A stretch of DNA of 64,000 nucleotides, taken from assembly GCA_947503925.1 (NCBI GenBank), contig CANNFQ010000001.1:558001-622000 (forward strand). The letters run 5' to 3'. The translations under genes were made by a program, and so were the position numbers. The notes under the pieces are model-generated. The model saw only the letters and a list, made by a program, of their open reading frames with translations. It did no database searches and had not been told where the DNA came from. Source of the DNA: an uncultured Paracoccaceae bacterium (lineage in GTDB: Bacteria > Pseudomonadota > Alphaproteobacteria > Rhodobacterales > Rhodobacteraceae). This document shows positions 26,012-37,011 of this stretch, piece after piece (position 1 is the stretch's first letter; every line of letters begins with the position of its first letter).

Positions 26012-28039
26012 CTAGCGTCGGCGGCGCCGTCCTTGCCGTTCTCCGCCCGTATTGTGGATGACGTTTGGGATGGTCACGATGCTGTTAAGGATCGGGAAGG
26101 GTTCGACCGCATTGGGCATGGCGGAGGCATTGACGAAATGTTCCTGAAAGCGCGGTTCGATGGCCGTTTCAACCTTGTGGATTTTGTGAACGACCTCTTC
26201 AATCTCGCGCCGTGCGTCGGTGTTCAGCAGGGCGATCCGCGCGCCGGTACCTGCCGCATTGCCCGCACTGGTCACCTTTTCCAGTGGCGCGTCAGGGATC
26301 ATGCCCAGCACCATGGCGTGTTTGGGGCTGATATGTGCACCGAAAGCTCCGGCGAGCACGACCCGGTCGACCTTGTCGACACCGAATTTGTCCATCAGGA
26401 GACGCGCGCCGGAGTAAAGTGCTGCTTTGGCCATCTGGATTTGCCGGACGTCGGTGTTGGTCACCGTTATTTTGGGTCCGTCAGTGGCGCTCCCGTCAAA
26501 GAGCAGGTAGGAATTGGTCCGCCCGTCCTGAAAACAATTGGGCGAGCCGGTTTGTTCCGCCGACCCGATCAGCCCGGGCCCGTCAACGATACCGGCCATG
26601 CGCATTTCGGCGATCACCTCGATAATCCCTGATCCGCAGATACCCGTTATCCCGGTCTGGGCGATGGCAGTGTCGAAACCGTCTTCGTCTGACCAGAGCT
26701 CTGAGCCGATGACCTGAAAGCGCGGCAGTTTGCTCACCGGGTCGATCTGCACATGTTCAATTGCACCGGGGGCGGCGCGCTGGCCGCTGCTGATCTGTGC
26801 GCCTTCAAAGGCCGGGCCGGTAGGCGAAGAACAGGCCAGCACTTTTTCACGGTTTCCTAGGATGATTTCTGCGTTTGTTCCGACATCCACCAGCAATACA
26901 AGATCTTCGGATTTGTCGGGTGCTTCGGACAGCGCCACGGCGGCCGCATCGGCCCCGACATGCCCTGCGATGCAAGGCAGGAAATAGACCCGTGCGGCGG
27001 GGTGCAGGTTCAGGTCCAGTTCGGTTGCGCGCAATGATATCGCCTCTGAGGTGGCCAGTGCAAAGGGCGCTTGCCCCAGCTCGTAGGCGTCAATCCCAAG
27101 AAACAGGTGGTGCATGACCGGGTTGCAGACGAACACTGCATCGACGATCAATTTGCGGTCAATTTCGGCCTCTGAGGCGATTTGCACGAATAGCGCATTC
27201 ATGCCTTCGCGCACTGCTGTTGTCATCTCGTCCGAGCCGGTGGGGTTCATCATGCCGTAGCTGACCCGGCTCATCAGATCCTCACCAAAGCGAATTTGCG
27301 GGTTCATGATGCCCGAAGAGGCCACGACCTCGCCCGAGCGCAGATCGCAAAGATGCGCGGCGATGGTGGTCGAACCAAGATCGACCGCAAGACCGTAGAT
27401 CGTGCCATCGTAGAACCCCGGCCAGATTTCGATGATCCGGGGGCTGAACACCGCATCGCCCAGATGCACGGCCACAGTGACTTTCCATTCACCTTTGCGC
27501 AGGGCCGGTTGCAAGTTCTTCAGGACGCCTAGATCAGCCTCAAGATCGGGAAGTTCCCAGTCGCGTTTCAGCGCGCTGACCAGCCGTTCCAGATCGCCTG
27601 AAGGGTCGTGCATGTCTGGCTCTGCCACCTCAACATAGTAAAGCCGGGTAGAGGGGTTCATGATGATTTCGCGTGCTTCGGCGCGTTTGCGCACGACTTG
27701 CTTGTGCACCTGGCTTTCCGCGGGTACGTCAATCACGATGTCGGATTGGATCGTGGCTTGACAGCCCAGCCGCCGCCCCTTTTTCAGGCCCCGCTTTTCG
27801 TCATAGCGTGCTTCGACACTGTTCCATCCCGACAGCGCCGTATCGGCCACAGTCACCCCATGTTTGGAAAATTCCCCATAGGATGGGGTGATCTGACATT
27901 TCGAACAAATCCCGCGCCCGCCACAGACGGAATCAAGGTCCACCCCCAGCTGCCGCGCCGCTGTCAGCACGGGCGTGCCCACAGGGAAATTGCCCCGTTT
28001 GCCGGAGGGTGTGAAAATCACCAAAGGGTCGTTGCTCAT
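26012..28039 (-). CDS. [2Fe-2S]/ASKHA corrinoid-activation-like protein (RACo/RamA type, DUF4445)
   Basis: A 675-aa protein. The N-terminal ferredoxin-like domain has the plant-type [2Fe-2S] ligands Cys39, Cys45, Cys48 and Cys93. A middle domain (about 105-200) is followed by an ASKHA ATPase region starting YGLAVDLGSTTIAAHL and including LVDVGTNAEI and VLAGAFGAHI. This is the architecture of reductive activators of corrinoid methyltransferases (RACo). In roseobacters such proteins accompany methylated-amine or THF methyltransferase systems, but no methyltransferase or corrinoid protein gene is adjacent here. The tail is Arg-rich. Confidence 0.88.
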   Translation of the reverse strand: MSNDPLVIFTPSGKRGNFPVGTPVLTAARQLGVDLDSVCGGRGICSKCQITPSYGEFSKHGVTVADTALSGWNSVEARYDEKRGLKKGRRLGCQATIQSDIVIDVPAESQVHKQVVRKRAEAREIIMNPSTRLYYVEVAEPDMHDPSGDLERLVSALKRDWELPDLEADLGVLKNLQPALRKGEWKVTVAVHLGDAVFSPRIIEIWPGFYDGTIYGLAVDLGSTTIAAHLCDLRSGEVVASSGIMNPQIRFGEDLMSRVSYGMMNPTGSDEMTTAVREGMNALFVQIASEAEIDRKLIVDAVFVCNPVMHHLFLGIDAYELGQAPFALATSEAISLRATELDLNLHPAARVYFLPCIAGHVGADAAAVALSEAPDKSEDLVLLVDVGTNAEIILGNREKVLACSSPTGPAFEGAQISSGQRAAPGAIEHVQIDPVSKLPRFQVIGSELWSDEDGFDTAIAQTGITGICGSGIIEVIAEMRMAGIVDGPGLIGSAEQTGSPNCFQDGRTNSYLLFDGSATDGPKITVTNTDVRQIQMAKAALYSGARLLMDKFGVDKVDRVVLAGAFGAHISPKHAMVLGMIPDAPLEKVTSAGNAAGTGARIALLNTDARREIEEVVHKIHKVETAIEPRFQEHFVNASAMPNAVEPFPILNSIVTIPNVIHNTGGERQGRRRRR

Positions 28040-28123
28040 GAACCATGCCTGTCTTGTTTGATCCGAAGATATAAGCCTGCTGGCCGAAAGGAAGGTTCGT
28101 ATCCGTCATAATGAATATGCAGA

Positions 28124-28143
28124 GCGGCACATTGAGGTGCCGC
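28124..28143 (-). terminator. hairpin directly after the membrane-protein gene
   Basis: Perfect 7-bp arms GCGGCAC/GTGCCGC enclose a 6-base loop and abut the stop codon at 28144. On the minus strand the hairpin is followed by a moderately T-rich stretch (TCTGCATATTCATT), consistent with a Rho-independent terminator for the gene at 28144-28830. Confidence 0.6.
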
Positions 28144-28830
28144 CTAATGCAAGACGTCAGTCCCCATGAACCAGACTGCCAGCGGGATGGGCAATGTCGC
28201 TACGGCAATCGTCGCGATCATCCAGCCAGTGTTAAACAACCGGCTCAGCCCGGTTGCCAGCATGATCCCCCCGCCGCCGCCAATGGCAATGCTGCCGGGG
28301 GTGTTGATGATGATCGCCACCATCACATAGCGGTAGTTCACGACAAACGGTGCCAGCCAGTTTGGCAGTCGCGCCTTTAGCGCTGCAAGCCGGTCCTGCA
28401 TGGGGGTTTCCTTGATTCGATGCATCAGGTTGCACAGGCGCACCATGCGCCATCTGTCGCAGCGCGCTATGATCCAGTCGAGCGACAGCAATTGCCCGGT
28501 CAGGAACGCTAGTGACATTCCCAGCATGGTGGCCAGATAGACCAGCGGCGCGGCCTCTGCGCCTTGCACCATTAGGACTGTGGCCCCTATTTCGACCCCC
28601 GGCACAAAAGGAATTGCGATCAACACAGCATAACCCAGCAGGATCGCCAGAATCAGCCCGGTCATGGCTTGTTCTGCCTGATCCGTTTCGAGTGTGTTGA
28701 TCTGCGTTGTCAGCCAGTCAAATCCCAGTTTAGCAACAATTACCGCAATCACGATGCAGATCAGCTGCAAAATGCCGCGCGTGATGCCGCCGCGCGCCTT
28801 GGGTGTTGCTGTGCCTGCTTTGTCTGCCAT
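28144..28830 (-). CDS. integral membrane protein, DedA/VTT-like
   Basis: A 228-aa protein with about five hydrophobic segments: the first ends at residue ~40, the second has LILAILLGYAVLIAIPFVPG, and others follow VIIINTPGSIAIGGGGGIMLA. The motif FVPGVEIG and the Gly-rich stretch recall DedA/VTT (SNARE-associated) proteins, but the match is not strong enough to name a function. The ATG at 28830 is chosen because upstream extension runs into the guaB promoter region. It is divergent from guaB. Confidence 0.65.
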   Translation of the reverse strand: MADKAGTATPKARGGITRGILQLICIVIAVIVAKLGFDWLTTQINTLETDQAEQAMTGLILAILLGYAVLIAIPFVPGVEIGATVLMVQGAEAAPLVYLATMLGMSLAFLTGQLLSLDWIIARCDRWRMVRLCNLMHRIKETPMQDRLAALKARLPNWLAPFVVNYRYVMVAIIINTPGSIAIGGGGGIMLATGLSRLFNTGWMIATIAVATLPIPLAVWFMGTDVLH

Positions 28831-28850
28831 GCCACACCTTGCGGGCCTGC

Positions 28851-28864
28851 TTGCATGGCTGCAA
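28851..28864. promoter_or_regulatory. inverted repeat TTGCA-TGGC-TGCAA upstream of guaB
   Basis: TTGCA and TGCAA separated by 4 bp, in the 121-bp gap between the divergent membrane-protein gene and guaB. It is 48 bp from a second copy of the same pattern at 28899-28912. A paired palindrome in a divergent promoter region suggests a dimeric regulator binding both. Confidence 0.45.
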
Positions 28865-28898
28865 GTCACGTTTCCTTTAATTGGCCCTTTCGGACAGG

Positions 28899-28912
28899 TT
28901 GCATCCATGCAA
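28899..28912. promoter_or_regulatory. inverted repeat TTGCA-TCCA-TGCAA just upstream of guaB
   Basis: Second copy of the 5-4-5 inverted repeat, here extended to TTGCAT-CC-ATGCAA, 40 bp before the guaB ATG. Its position near the expected transcription start would allow repression. Confidence 0.5.
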
Positions 28913-28915
28913 TAG

Positions 28916-31713
<2,798 letters not shown>

Positions 31714-31757
31714 TTTGCAAACCTATCGGTTCGGTCTGCGAACGGAAAGACGATATC

Positions 31758-32675
31758 ATGACCAAGGATACAGAGCTGCGGCCAGAGCCCGGTGTACCCG
31801 TAACCCTGGCGCCCGGTTTGCGTCGTGTTCTGGCCCCGAATCCTTCGCCGATGACATATTGGGGGACCAATACCTATATCGTTGGCTTTGGGGAACTGGC
31901 CATTATTGATCCGGGCCCAGATAGCCCGGAGCATCTGGAGGCTTTGCTTGTGGCCATTGGTACCGATCGGGTGCGCCACATCCTGCTGACGCATAGCCAT
32001 CTGGATCATTCGCCGCTGGCGCGACCATTGGCTAGAAAAACGGGTGCGCCGGTCTCTGCTTTTGGCCCCAGTCATGCGGGCCGCAGTGCGATTATGCAAC
32101 AATTGGCGGCAGATGGGCTGGCCGGTGGGGGTGAAGGGATTGACGCCGCATTTCAGCCGGATCAGGTCCTGGCCGATGGCGACCTGATCAACGGTACCGA
32201 TTGGCAACTTGAGGCGCTGCACACGCCTGGACATATTGGTAATCATGTGTGTTTTCGTTGGGACGACGCCGTGTTTACGGGCGATCATGTCATGGGTTGG
32301 GCCAGTTCCTTGGTGTCGCCACCCGATGGCGATCTGACCGACTTCATGGCCTCTTGCGAACGTCTGAAAGGGGCGCCTGCCGCGACCTTCTATCCGGGGC
32401 ACGGCGCGCCGATCACCGACCCGCAGCAGCGGTTGGATTGGTTGATGAAACACCGCAAGGGGCGTGAGGATCAAATTCTTGCAGTGCTTGAGGAACAAAT
32501 CCACACGGCCCAGTCACTGACGGAGGCGGTATATACTGACGTGCCAAAGGTGATGTATCCGGTGGCAATCCGGAACGTGTTTGCCCATCTGATTGATCTT
32601 GTGCAGCGGGGGCGGGTCACGGCCAGCCCGGGTCTTGGGGTGGATGCGTTGTTCGCCATTGTCAAACCTGATTGA
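31758..32675 (+). CDS. MBL-fold metallohydrolase (LACTB2-like)
   Basis: A 305-aa metallo-beta-lactamase-fold protein. The zinc motif THSHLDHS is at 79-85 (His79, His81, Asp83, His84); further ligands lie in LHTPGHIGNH and FTGDHVMGW, with FYPGHGAPI after them. The C-terminal helical domain with a winged-helix-like end (QIHTAQSLTEAVYTDV) is that of LACTB2/YcbL-type hydrolases. The substrate is unknown (possibly RNA or a thioester). It precedes tRNA-Asn. Confidence 0.85.
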   Translation: MTKDTELRPEPGVPVTLAPGLRRVLAPNPSPMTYWGTNTYIVGFGELAIIDPGPDSPEHLEALLVAIGTDRVRHILLTHSHLDHSPLARPLARKTGAPVSAFGPSHAGRSAIMQQLAADGLAGGGEGIDAAFQPDQVLADGDLINGTDWQLEALHTPGHIGNHVCFRWDDAVFTGDHVMGWASSLVSPPDGDLTDFMASCERLKGAPAATFYPGHGAPITDPQQRLDWLMKHRKGREDQILAVLEEQIHTAQSLTEAVYTDVPKVMYPVAIRNVFAHLIDLVQRGRVTASPGLGVDALFAIVKPD

Positions 32676-32799
32676 CGGTCTGCCAAGCGCTGTGTTTTGG
32701 TGGATTGGACGTCGTTTTTGTCGCAATTTGAAAATCATCGAAAACTGCAAGAAAGCCTCTGGACGTGACCAAAAGCCATTGATATATCGCCGGTGTTGG

Positions 32800-32874
32800 T
32801 CCGACGTAGCTCAGCGGTAGAGCAGTTGACTGTTAATCAATTGGTCGTAGGTTCGATCCCTACCGTCGGAGCCA
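32800..32874 (+). tRNA. tRNA-Asn (GTT)
   Basis: A complete 75-nt cloverleaf with encoded CCA. The acceptor arms TCCGACG (32800-32806) and CGTCGGA (32864-32870) pair perfectly; discriminator G; CCA at 32872-32874. The D-arm is GCTC-AGCGGTA-GAGC, the anticodon loop CTGTTAA has anticodon GTT (32832-32834), and the T-arm is GTAGG-TTCGATC-CCTAC. Confidence 0.97.
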
Positions 32875-33229
32875 AACATCCCCATTACAGCAGTGCCTTG
32901 AGTTCAAGGCTATTTGTACCCGTTTAGATGGCATGGGTCCTGACCCTAGCAGGCTTAGTCACGGTGCCAGATGGCGAAATTGTGGAATAGATGTTCCTAT
33001 TATTTGGAACGCAGAGACTTCTTTGTTTGTAGCCGGTGACAACAAGACAGGCACACGCGCATTCTTTGCAGACATGATTGCACAGGATGGCGATCAGTAC
33101 TCTAGAGGAGAGTGCTAAAACTGTTTCAACGCTGCACGGTAAGCATCAAGCAAAAAAAGCAAAAGCTTCCGGTCTTTTTCCGCCTTGCAACTGCATCAGA
33201 AACGGCCACGATAAGTGCTGGGAGGCTGC
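32875..33229. other. 355-bp gene-poor region between tRNA-Asn and pobA
   Basis: No convincing gene is seen. A 61-codon frame at 32933-33118 (+) lacks a ribosome site; its segment FVAGDNKTGTRAFF faintly recalls the KTGT motif of sulfotransferases and could be a decayed fragment. A hairpin at 32895-32910 may terminate the tRNA transcript. The pobA promoter should lie in the 3' half, but I cannot identify a PcaQ- or PobR-type operator. Confidence 0.5.
32895..32910 (+). terminator. possible terminator after tRNA-Asn
   Basis: GCCTTG and CAAGGC (6 bp) flank an AGTT loop, followed by TATTTGT. The stem is short and the T-run broken, so this is a modest Rho-independent terminator candidate, 21 bp after the tRNA 3' end. 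Confidence 0.5.
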
Positions 33230-34399
33230 ATGAAAACGCAAGTGGCGATTATCGGGGGCGGGCCGTCGGGGCTGTTGCTGGCGCAGTTATTGCATCGGCG
33301 CGGTATTGAGAGCGTTGTTGTTGAGCGTAAGACCAAGGACTATGTGCTGGGCCGTATCCGGGCGGGCGTGCTGGAACAGGGCCTTGTGACCCTGATGGAG
33401 GAGGCGGGTTGCGCTGACCGTTTGCATGCCGAAGGGTTCACTCATGAAGGCACGCTGATTTCCTATGGTGATGAGATGTTTCGCGTGGATTTCACCGAGC
33501 ATACTGGCAAGCCTGTTGTTGTTTATGGCCAGACAGAGCTGACCCGCGACCTTTATGATGCGCGTGAGGCGGCGGGCGGTCCTATCGTGTTTAATGTGGC
33601 CGATGTGACGATCAATGGCGCCGATAGTGATGCGCCTTTTGTCACATATGCCGTTGGTGGCGAAATGCAGCGGCTGGAGTGTGATTTTGTTGCTGGCTGT
33701 GATGGGTTTCATGGTGTTAGCCGCCAGGCCATCCCGCTGGATATCCGTCGTGAGTATGAGAAGGTCTACCCCTTTGGCTGGCTGGGCATTCTGTCTGAAA
33801 CGCCCCCCGTCAATCATGAACTGATCTATGCCAATTCGCCCCGTGGCTTTGCCCTTTGTTCGATGCGCAATGAAGGGCTAAGCCGCTATTACATCCAATG
33901 TTCGCTGAGCGATAAGCCAGAGGACTGGACCGATGCCGCGTTCTGGCAGGAGTTGAAACGCCGTATCCCAGCTGCGCAGGCTGATCAGGTGGTCACTGGT
34001 CCGAGCATTGAAAAATCCATCGCCCCGCTGCGGTCATACGTGACCGAGCCGATGCGCTGGGGCCGCTTGTTTCTCTGTGGTGATGCCGCCCATATTGTGC
34101 CGCCGACCGGGGCCAAGGGGCTGAATACGGCCGCGTCGGATGTGCACTATCTTTACCACGCGCTGCGTGATTTTTACGAGAATGGTAGCGAAGTTGGGAT
34201 TAGCGCCTATTCAACCAAAGCCCTTGCCCGCGTCTGGAAAGCAGAGCGGTTTAGTTGGTGGTTTTCGTCGCTGATGCATCGCTATCCCGATCAATCTGCC
34301 TTTGATTTGAAAATACAGGTGGCGGATCTGGAATTCCTGCGCTCCAATAAAGCGGCACAAAGGGCAATGGCGGAAAACTATGTGGGTTTGCCTTACTGA
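33230..34399 (+). CDS. pobA: 4-hydroxybenzoate 3-monooxygenase
   Basis: A 389-aa FAD-dependent NADPH hydroxylase that converts 4-hydroxybenzoate to protocatechuate. Motifs: the FAD-binding GGGPSGLLL at the N-terminus, RAGVLEQG, the DG motif CDGFHGVSRQ and the second FAD motif LCGDAAHIVPPTGAKGLN. The length is that of PobA. The ATG at 33230 follows GGGAGG; it starts MKTQVAIIGGG. It heads the operon pobA-pcaC-pcaH-pcaG-BKACE and supplies the substrate for PcaGH. Confidence 0.96.
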   Translation: MKTQVAIIGGGPSGLLLAQLLHRRGIESVVVERKTKDYVLGRIRAGVLEQGLVTLMEEAGCADRLHAEGFTHEGTLISYGDEMFRVDFTEHTGKPVVVYGQTELTRDLYDAREAAGGPIVFNVADVTINGADSDAPFVTYAVGGEMQRLECDFVAGCDGFHGVSRQAIPLDIRREYEKVYPFGWLGILSETPPVNHELIYANSPRGFALCSMRNEGLSRYYIQCSLSDKPEDWTDAAFWQELKRRIPAAQADQVVTGPSIEKSIAPLRSYVTEPMRWGRLFLCGDAAHIVPPTGAKGLNTAASDVHYLYHALRDFYENGSEVGISAYSTKALARVWKAERFSWWFSSLMHRYPDQSAFDLKIQVADLEFLRSNKAAQRAMAENYVGLPY

Positions 34400-34411
34400 T
34401 GGGGGGATATG

Positions 34412-34792
34412 ATGTCTGACCGGTATGAAGACGGCATGGCCGTCCGCCGCGCCGTTTTGGGGGATGCCCATGTGGACCGGGCGGAGGCCGCCAAGACGGG
34501 TTTTGACGCCCCGTTTCAGGCGCTGATTACCGAAGGCGCTTGGGGTACAGTCTGGGCTGATGACACGATCAGCCAGCGTGAGCGGTCGATGCTGACTCTG
34601 GCCTTGTTGGCGGCCACGGGCAATTTCGATGAAATCCCGATGCATATCCGTGCCACCGCTAATACCGGGGCCAGCCCAGAGGATATCATGCAGGCCTTTT
34701 TACATGTTGCGATCTATGCCGGTGTCCCCAAGGCCAATCATGCGATTAAACTGGCCAAGCAGACCTTTGCAGAGATGGAGGCGGCGGGATGA
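34412..34792 (+). CDS. pcaC: 4-carboxymuconolactone decarboxylase
   Basis: A 126-aa CMD-family protein converting gamma-carboxymuconolactone to beta-ketoadipate enol-lactone. It shows [13 protein letters not shown] at the N-terminus and the family block [15 protein letters not shown], followed by [11 protein letters not shown] and [15 protein letters not shown]. Two ATGs are adjacent (34409, 34412); the second is better spaced from the GGGGGG ribosome site. The 3' end overlaps pcaH (ATGA). The pcaD hydrolase that follows in the pathway is not encoded here. Confidence 0.95.
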   Translation: MSDRYEDGMAVRRAVLGDAHVDRAEAAKTGFDAPFQALITEGAWGTVWADDTISQRERSMLTLALLAATGNFDEIPMHIRATANTGASPEDIMQAFLHVAIYAGVPKANHAIKLAKQTFAEMEAAG

Positions 34793-35514
34793 GACCCCCT
34801 GCGGCGTATTATCAGCGCGACCGTGATCGGCATCCGCCAGCCTTGGCACCCGATTACAAGACATCCGTGTCGCGTAGCCCGCGTTTTGCCCCGATCAGTC
34901 TGGACCAATCGGTGAGCGAGGTTACAGGCCCGGTATTTGGTCATCAGGATGTTGGTCTGCTGGATCATGATCTGATCCGCAATTACGCCCAAACCGGCGA
35001 TCCTGTGGGCGAGAGGATTATTGTGCATGGCAACGTGCTGGATGAAGATGCCCGTCCCGTGCCGCAGACTTTGGTTGAGATTTGGCAGGCCAATGCCGGG
35101 GGCCGTTATCGGCACAAGAAGGATACATATCTGGCCCCGATTGATCCGAATTTCGGCGGTTGTGGCCGGACCATCACGGATGAGCGGGGCTATTACTTTT
35201 TCCGCACGGTCAAGCCGGGCGCCTATCCGTGGCGCAACCGGGTCAATGACTGGCGCCCCGCCCATATCCATTTTTCTGTCTTTGGTGCGTCGTTCAGTCA
35301 ACGCCTGATCACGCAGCTGTATTTTGAGGGTGATCCGTTGATCGCGCGCTGCCCGATTGTGCAATCCCTGCCTGATGCAGATGCGGTGGATGCACTGACC
35401 GCGAAACTGGATATGAATGCCACGATCCCGCTGGATACGATTGCCTATCGGTTTGATATCGTGCTGCGCGGTCGCCGTTCCACCCTGTTTGAAAACCGGC
35501 TCGAGGGGAATTGA
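34789..35514 (+). CDS. pcaH: protocatechuate 3,4-dioxygenase beta subunit
   Basis: A 241-aa subunit that carries the non-haem Fe(III) site for intradiol cleavage of protocatechuate. The four iron ligands are recognisable: Tyr in KKDTYLAP, Tyr in KPGAYPWRN, and both His in RPAHIHFSV. The segment [16 protein letters not shown] is typical. It overlaps pcaC by 4 bp and pcaG by 1 bp, giving tightly coupled synthesis of the two subunits. Confidence 0.96.
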   Translation: MRPPAAYYQRDRDRHPPALAPDYKTSVSRSPRFAPISLDQSVSEVTGPVFGHQDVGLLDHDLIRNYAQTGDPVGERIIVHGNVLDEDARPVPQTLVEIWQANAGGRYRHKKDTYLAPIDPNFGGCGRTITDERGYYFFRTVKPGAYPWRNRVNDWRPAHIHFSVFGASFSQRLITQLYFEGDPLIARCPIVQSLPDADAVDALTAKLDMNATIPLDTIAYRFDIVLRGRRSTLFENRLEGN

Positions 35515-36122
35515 TGACTCGAAAGCTGAGAGAGACCCCGTCGCAAACTGCTGGTCCCTATGTGCATGTTGGGTTGGCCCCGGGGGCTGCGGGGTTTGAC
35601 ATTTATGATCAGGAATTGGGCTGGGACATTGCCGGACCCCATGCCAAGGGGAAGCGTATCCGGGTTGAGGGCTGTGTCATGGATAGCACGGGCAATCCGG
35701 TCAAGGATGTGTTGCTCGAGGTTTGGCAGGCCAATGCCGATGGTCACTATGCTCATCCCGAGGGCGGCGCGGTTGAGAACGGGTTTCGTGGTTGGGGCAG
35801 GGTGATCACTGATTTCGAAACGGGCGCTTGGGGCTTTGATACGATCAAGCCCGGGCCGGTGCCAGGCCGCAATGGTGCGGTACAGGCCCCGCATCTGAAC
35901 CTGTGGATTGTCGCCCGCGGCATCAACCTAGGTTTGCATACGCGGATGTATTTTGATGATGAGACGGCGGCGAATGCCGCTGATCCGGTGATCAATCTGG
36001 TTGAGTGGGAAAGCCGCCGTCAGACGCTGATTGCACGGCGCGTCGAGGATGACGATCAGTTGGTCTATCGCTTTGACATCCATCTCCAAGGCACCGACGA
36101 AACCATCTTTTTCGATATCTGA
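35514..36122 (+). CDS. pcaG: protocatechuate 3,4-dioxygenase alpha subunit
   Basis: A 202-aa subunit that pairs with PcaH; alpha lacks the full set of iron ligands and helps form the active site. It starts with RETPSQTAGPYVHVGL, contains LLEVWQANADGHYAHP, aligned with the beta subunit's [14 protein letters not shown], and ends LQGTDETIFFDI. The ATG at 35514 overlaps the pcaH stop (TGATG). Confidence 0.95.
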   Translation: MTRKLRETPSQTAGPYVHVGLAPGAAGFDIYDQELGWDIAGPHAKGKRIRVEGCVMDSTGNPVKDVLLEVWQANADGHYAHPEGGAVENGFRGWGRVITDFETGAWGFDTIKPGPVPGRNGAVQAPHLNLWIVARGINLGLHTRMYFDDETAANAADPVINLVEWESRRQTLIARRVEDDDQLVYRFDIHLQGTDETIFFDI

Positions 36123-36129
36123 GGACAAA

Positions 36130-36969
36130 ATGACAAATCCTTGCATCATCTGTGTTGCCATCACCGGCAGTGTGCCGACCAAGGCGAATAATCCGGCTGT
36201 GCCGATCACGGTGGCAGAGCAGGTTGAATCGACCCATGAAGCCTTTGAGGCCGGTGCCGCCATCCTGCATGCCCATGTTCGCAATGATGATCAGACGCCG
36301 TCATCCGACCCAGGCAAGTTTGCCCGGCTGAAGGAAGGCGTCGAAAAACATTGCCCCGGCATGATCATCCAGTTTTCGACCGGTGGTCGGTCTGGCGCGG
36401 GGCAGGAGCGCGGCGGCATGTTGCCACTTCGCCCTGATATGGCATCGCTTGCTGTTGGATCGAACAATTTTCCGACCCGCGTTTATGAGAACCCGCCTGA
36501 TCTGGTGGACTATCTGGCTGCCCAGATGCTGGAACATGACGTGAAACCCGAGATTGAAGTATTTGATCTCAGCCATATTTTGGTTGCCGCACAGATGGCA
36601 GATAAGGGTCAGCTGACCGATCCGCCTTATGTGCAGTTCGTCATGGGGGTGAAGAACGCGATGCCGGTCGACCGCGATGTTTTTGACTATTATATCCATA
36701 CCGTGCATCGACTTTTTGGCAAAGATGTCCCATGGTGTGCAGCAGGTATTGGTGCCCAGCAGATCACCTTGAATGAATGGGCGATTATTGCCGGTGGCCA
36801 TGTCCGCACCGGGCTTGAGGATAATATGCGTCTGGATCGCCAGACGCTCGCCCCGTCAAATGCGGCATTGGTGCAGCGGGCGGCTGATTTATGTGCCAAA
36901 CATGACCGCCCGGTGGCGACATGGCAGGAGGCGCGGCGTATCCTCGGCCTACGGGAGGTTGCGGCTTAA
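36130..36969 (+). CDS. BKACE (beta-keto acid cleavage) enzyme, DUF849
   Basis: A 279-aa Zn-dependent BKACE-family enzyme. The opening MTNPCIICVAITGSVPTK and the segments GAAILHAHVR (zinc His residues), QFSTGGRSG and GGHVRTGLEDN are typical. Known members condense a beta-keto acid with acetyl-CoA to give acetoacetate and a CoA ester. Placed seven bases after pcaG (ribosome site GAGGA), beta-ketoadipate is a reasonable substrate, which would yield succinyl-CoA and acetoacetate and bypass PcaIJ/PcaF; this is inference. Confidence 0.88.
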   Translation: MTNPCIICVAITGSVPTKANNPAVPITVAEQVESTHEAFEAGAAILHAHVRNDDQTPSSDPGKFARLKEGVEKHCPGMIIQFSTGGRSGAGQERGGMLPLRPDMASLAVGSNNFPTRVYENPPDLVDYLAAQMLEHDVKPEIEVFDLSHILVAAQMADKGQLTDPPYVQFVMGVKNAMPVDRDVFDYYIHTVHRLFGKDVPWCAAGIGAQQITLNEWAIIAGGHVRTGLEDNMRLDRQTLAPSNAALVQRAADLCAKHDRPVATWQEARRILGLREVAA

Positions 36970-37011
36970 GACTCCCCGGGTTGTTGAATTCGCCTAGGAT
37001 TTGCGCCCGAT

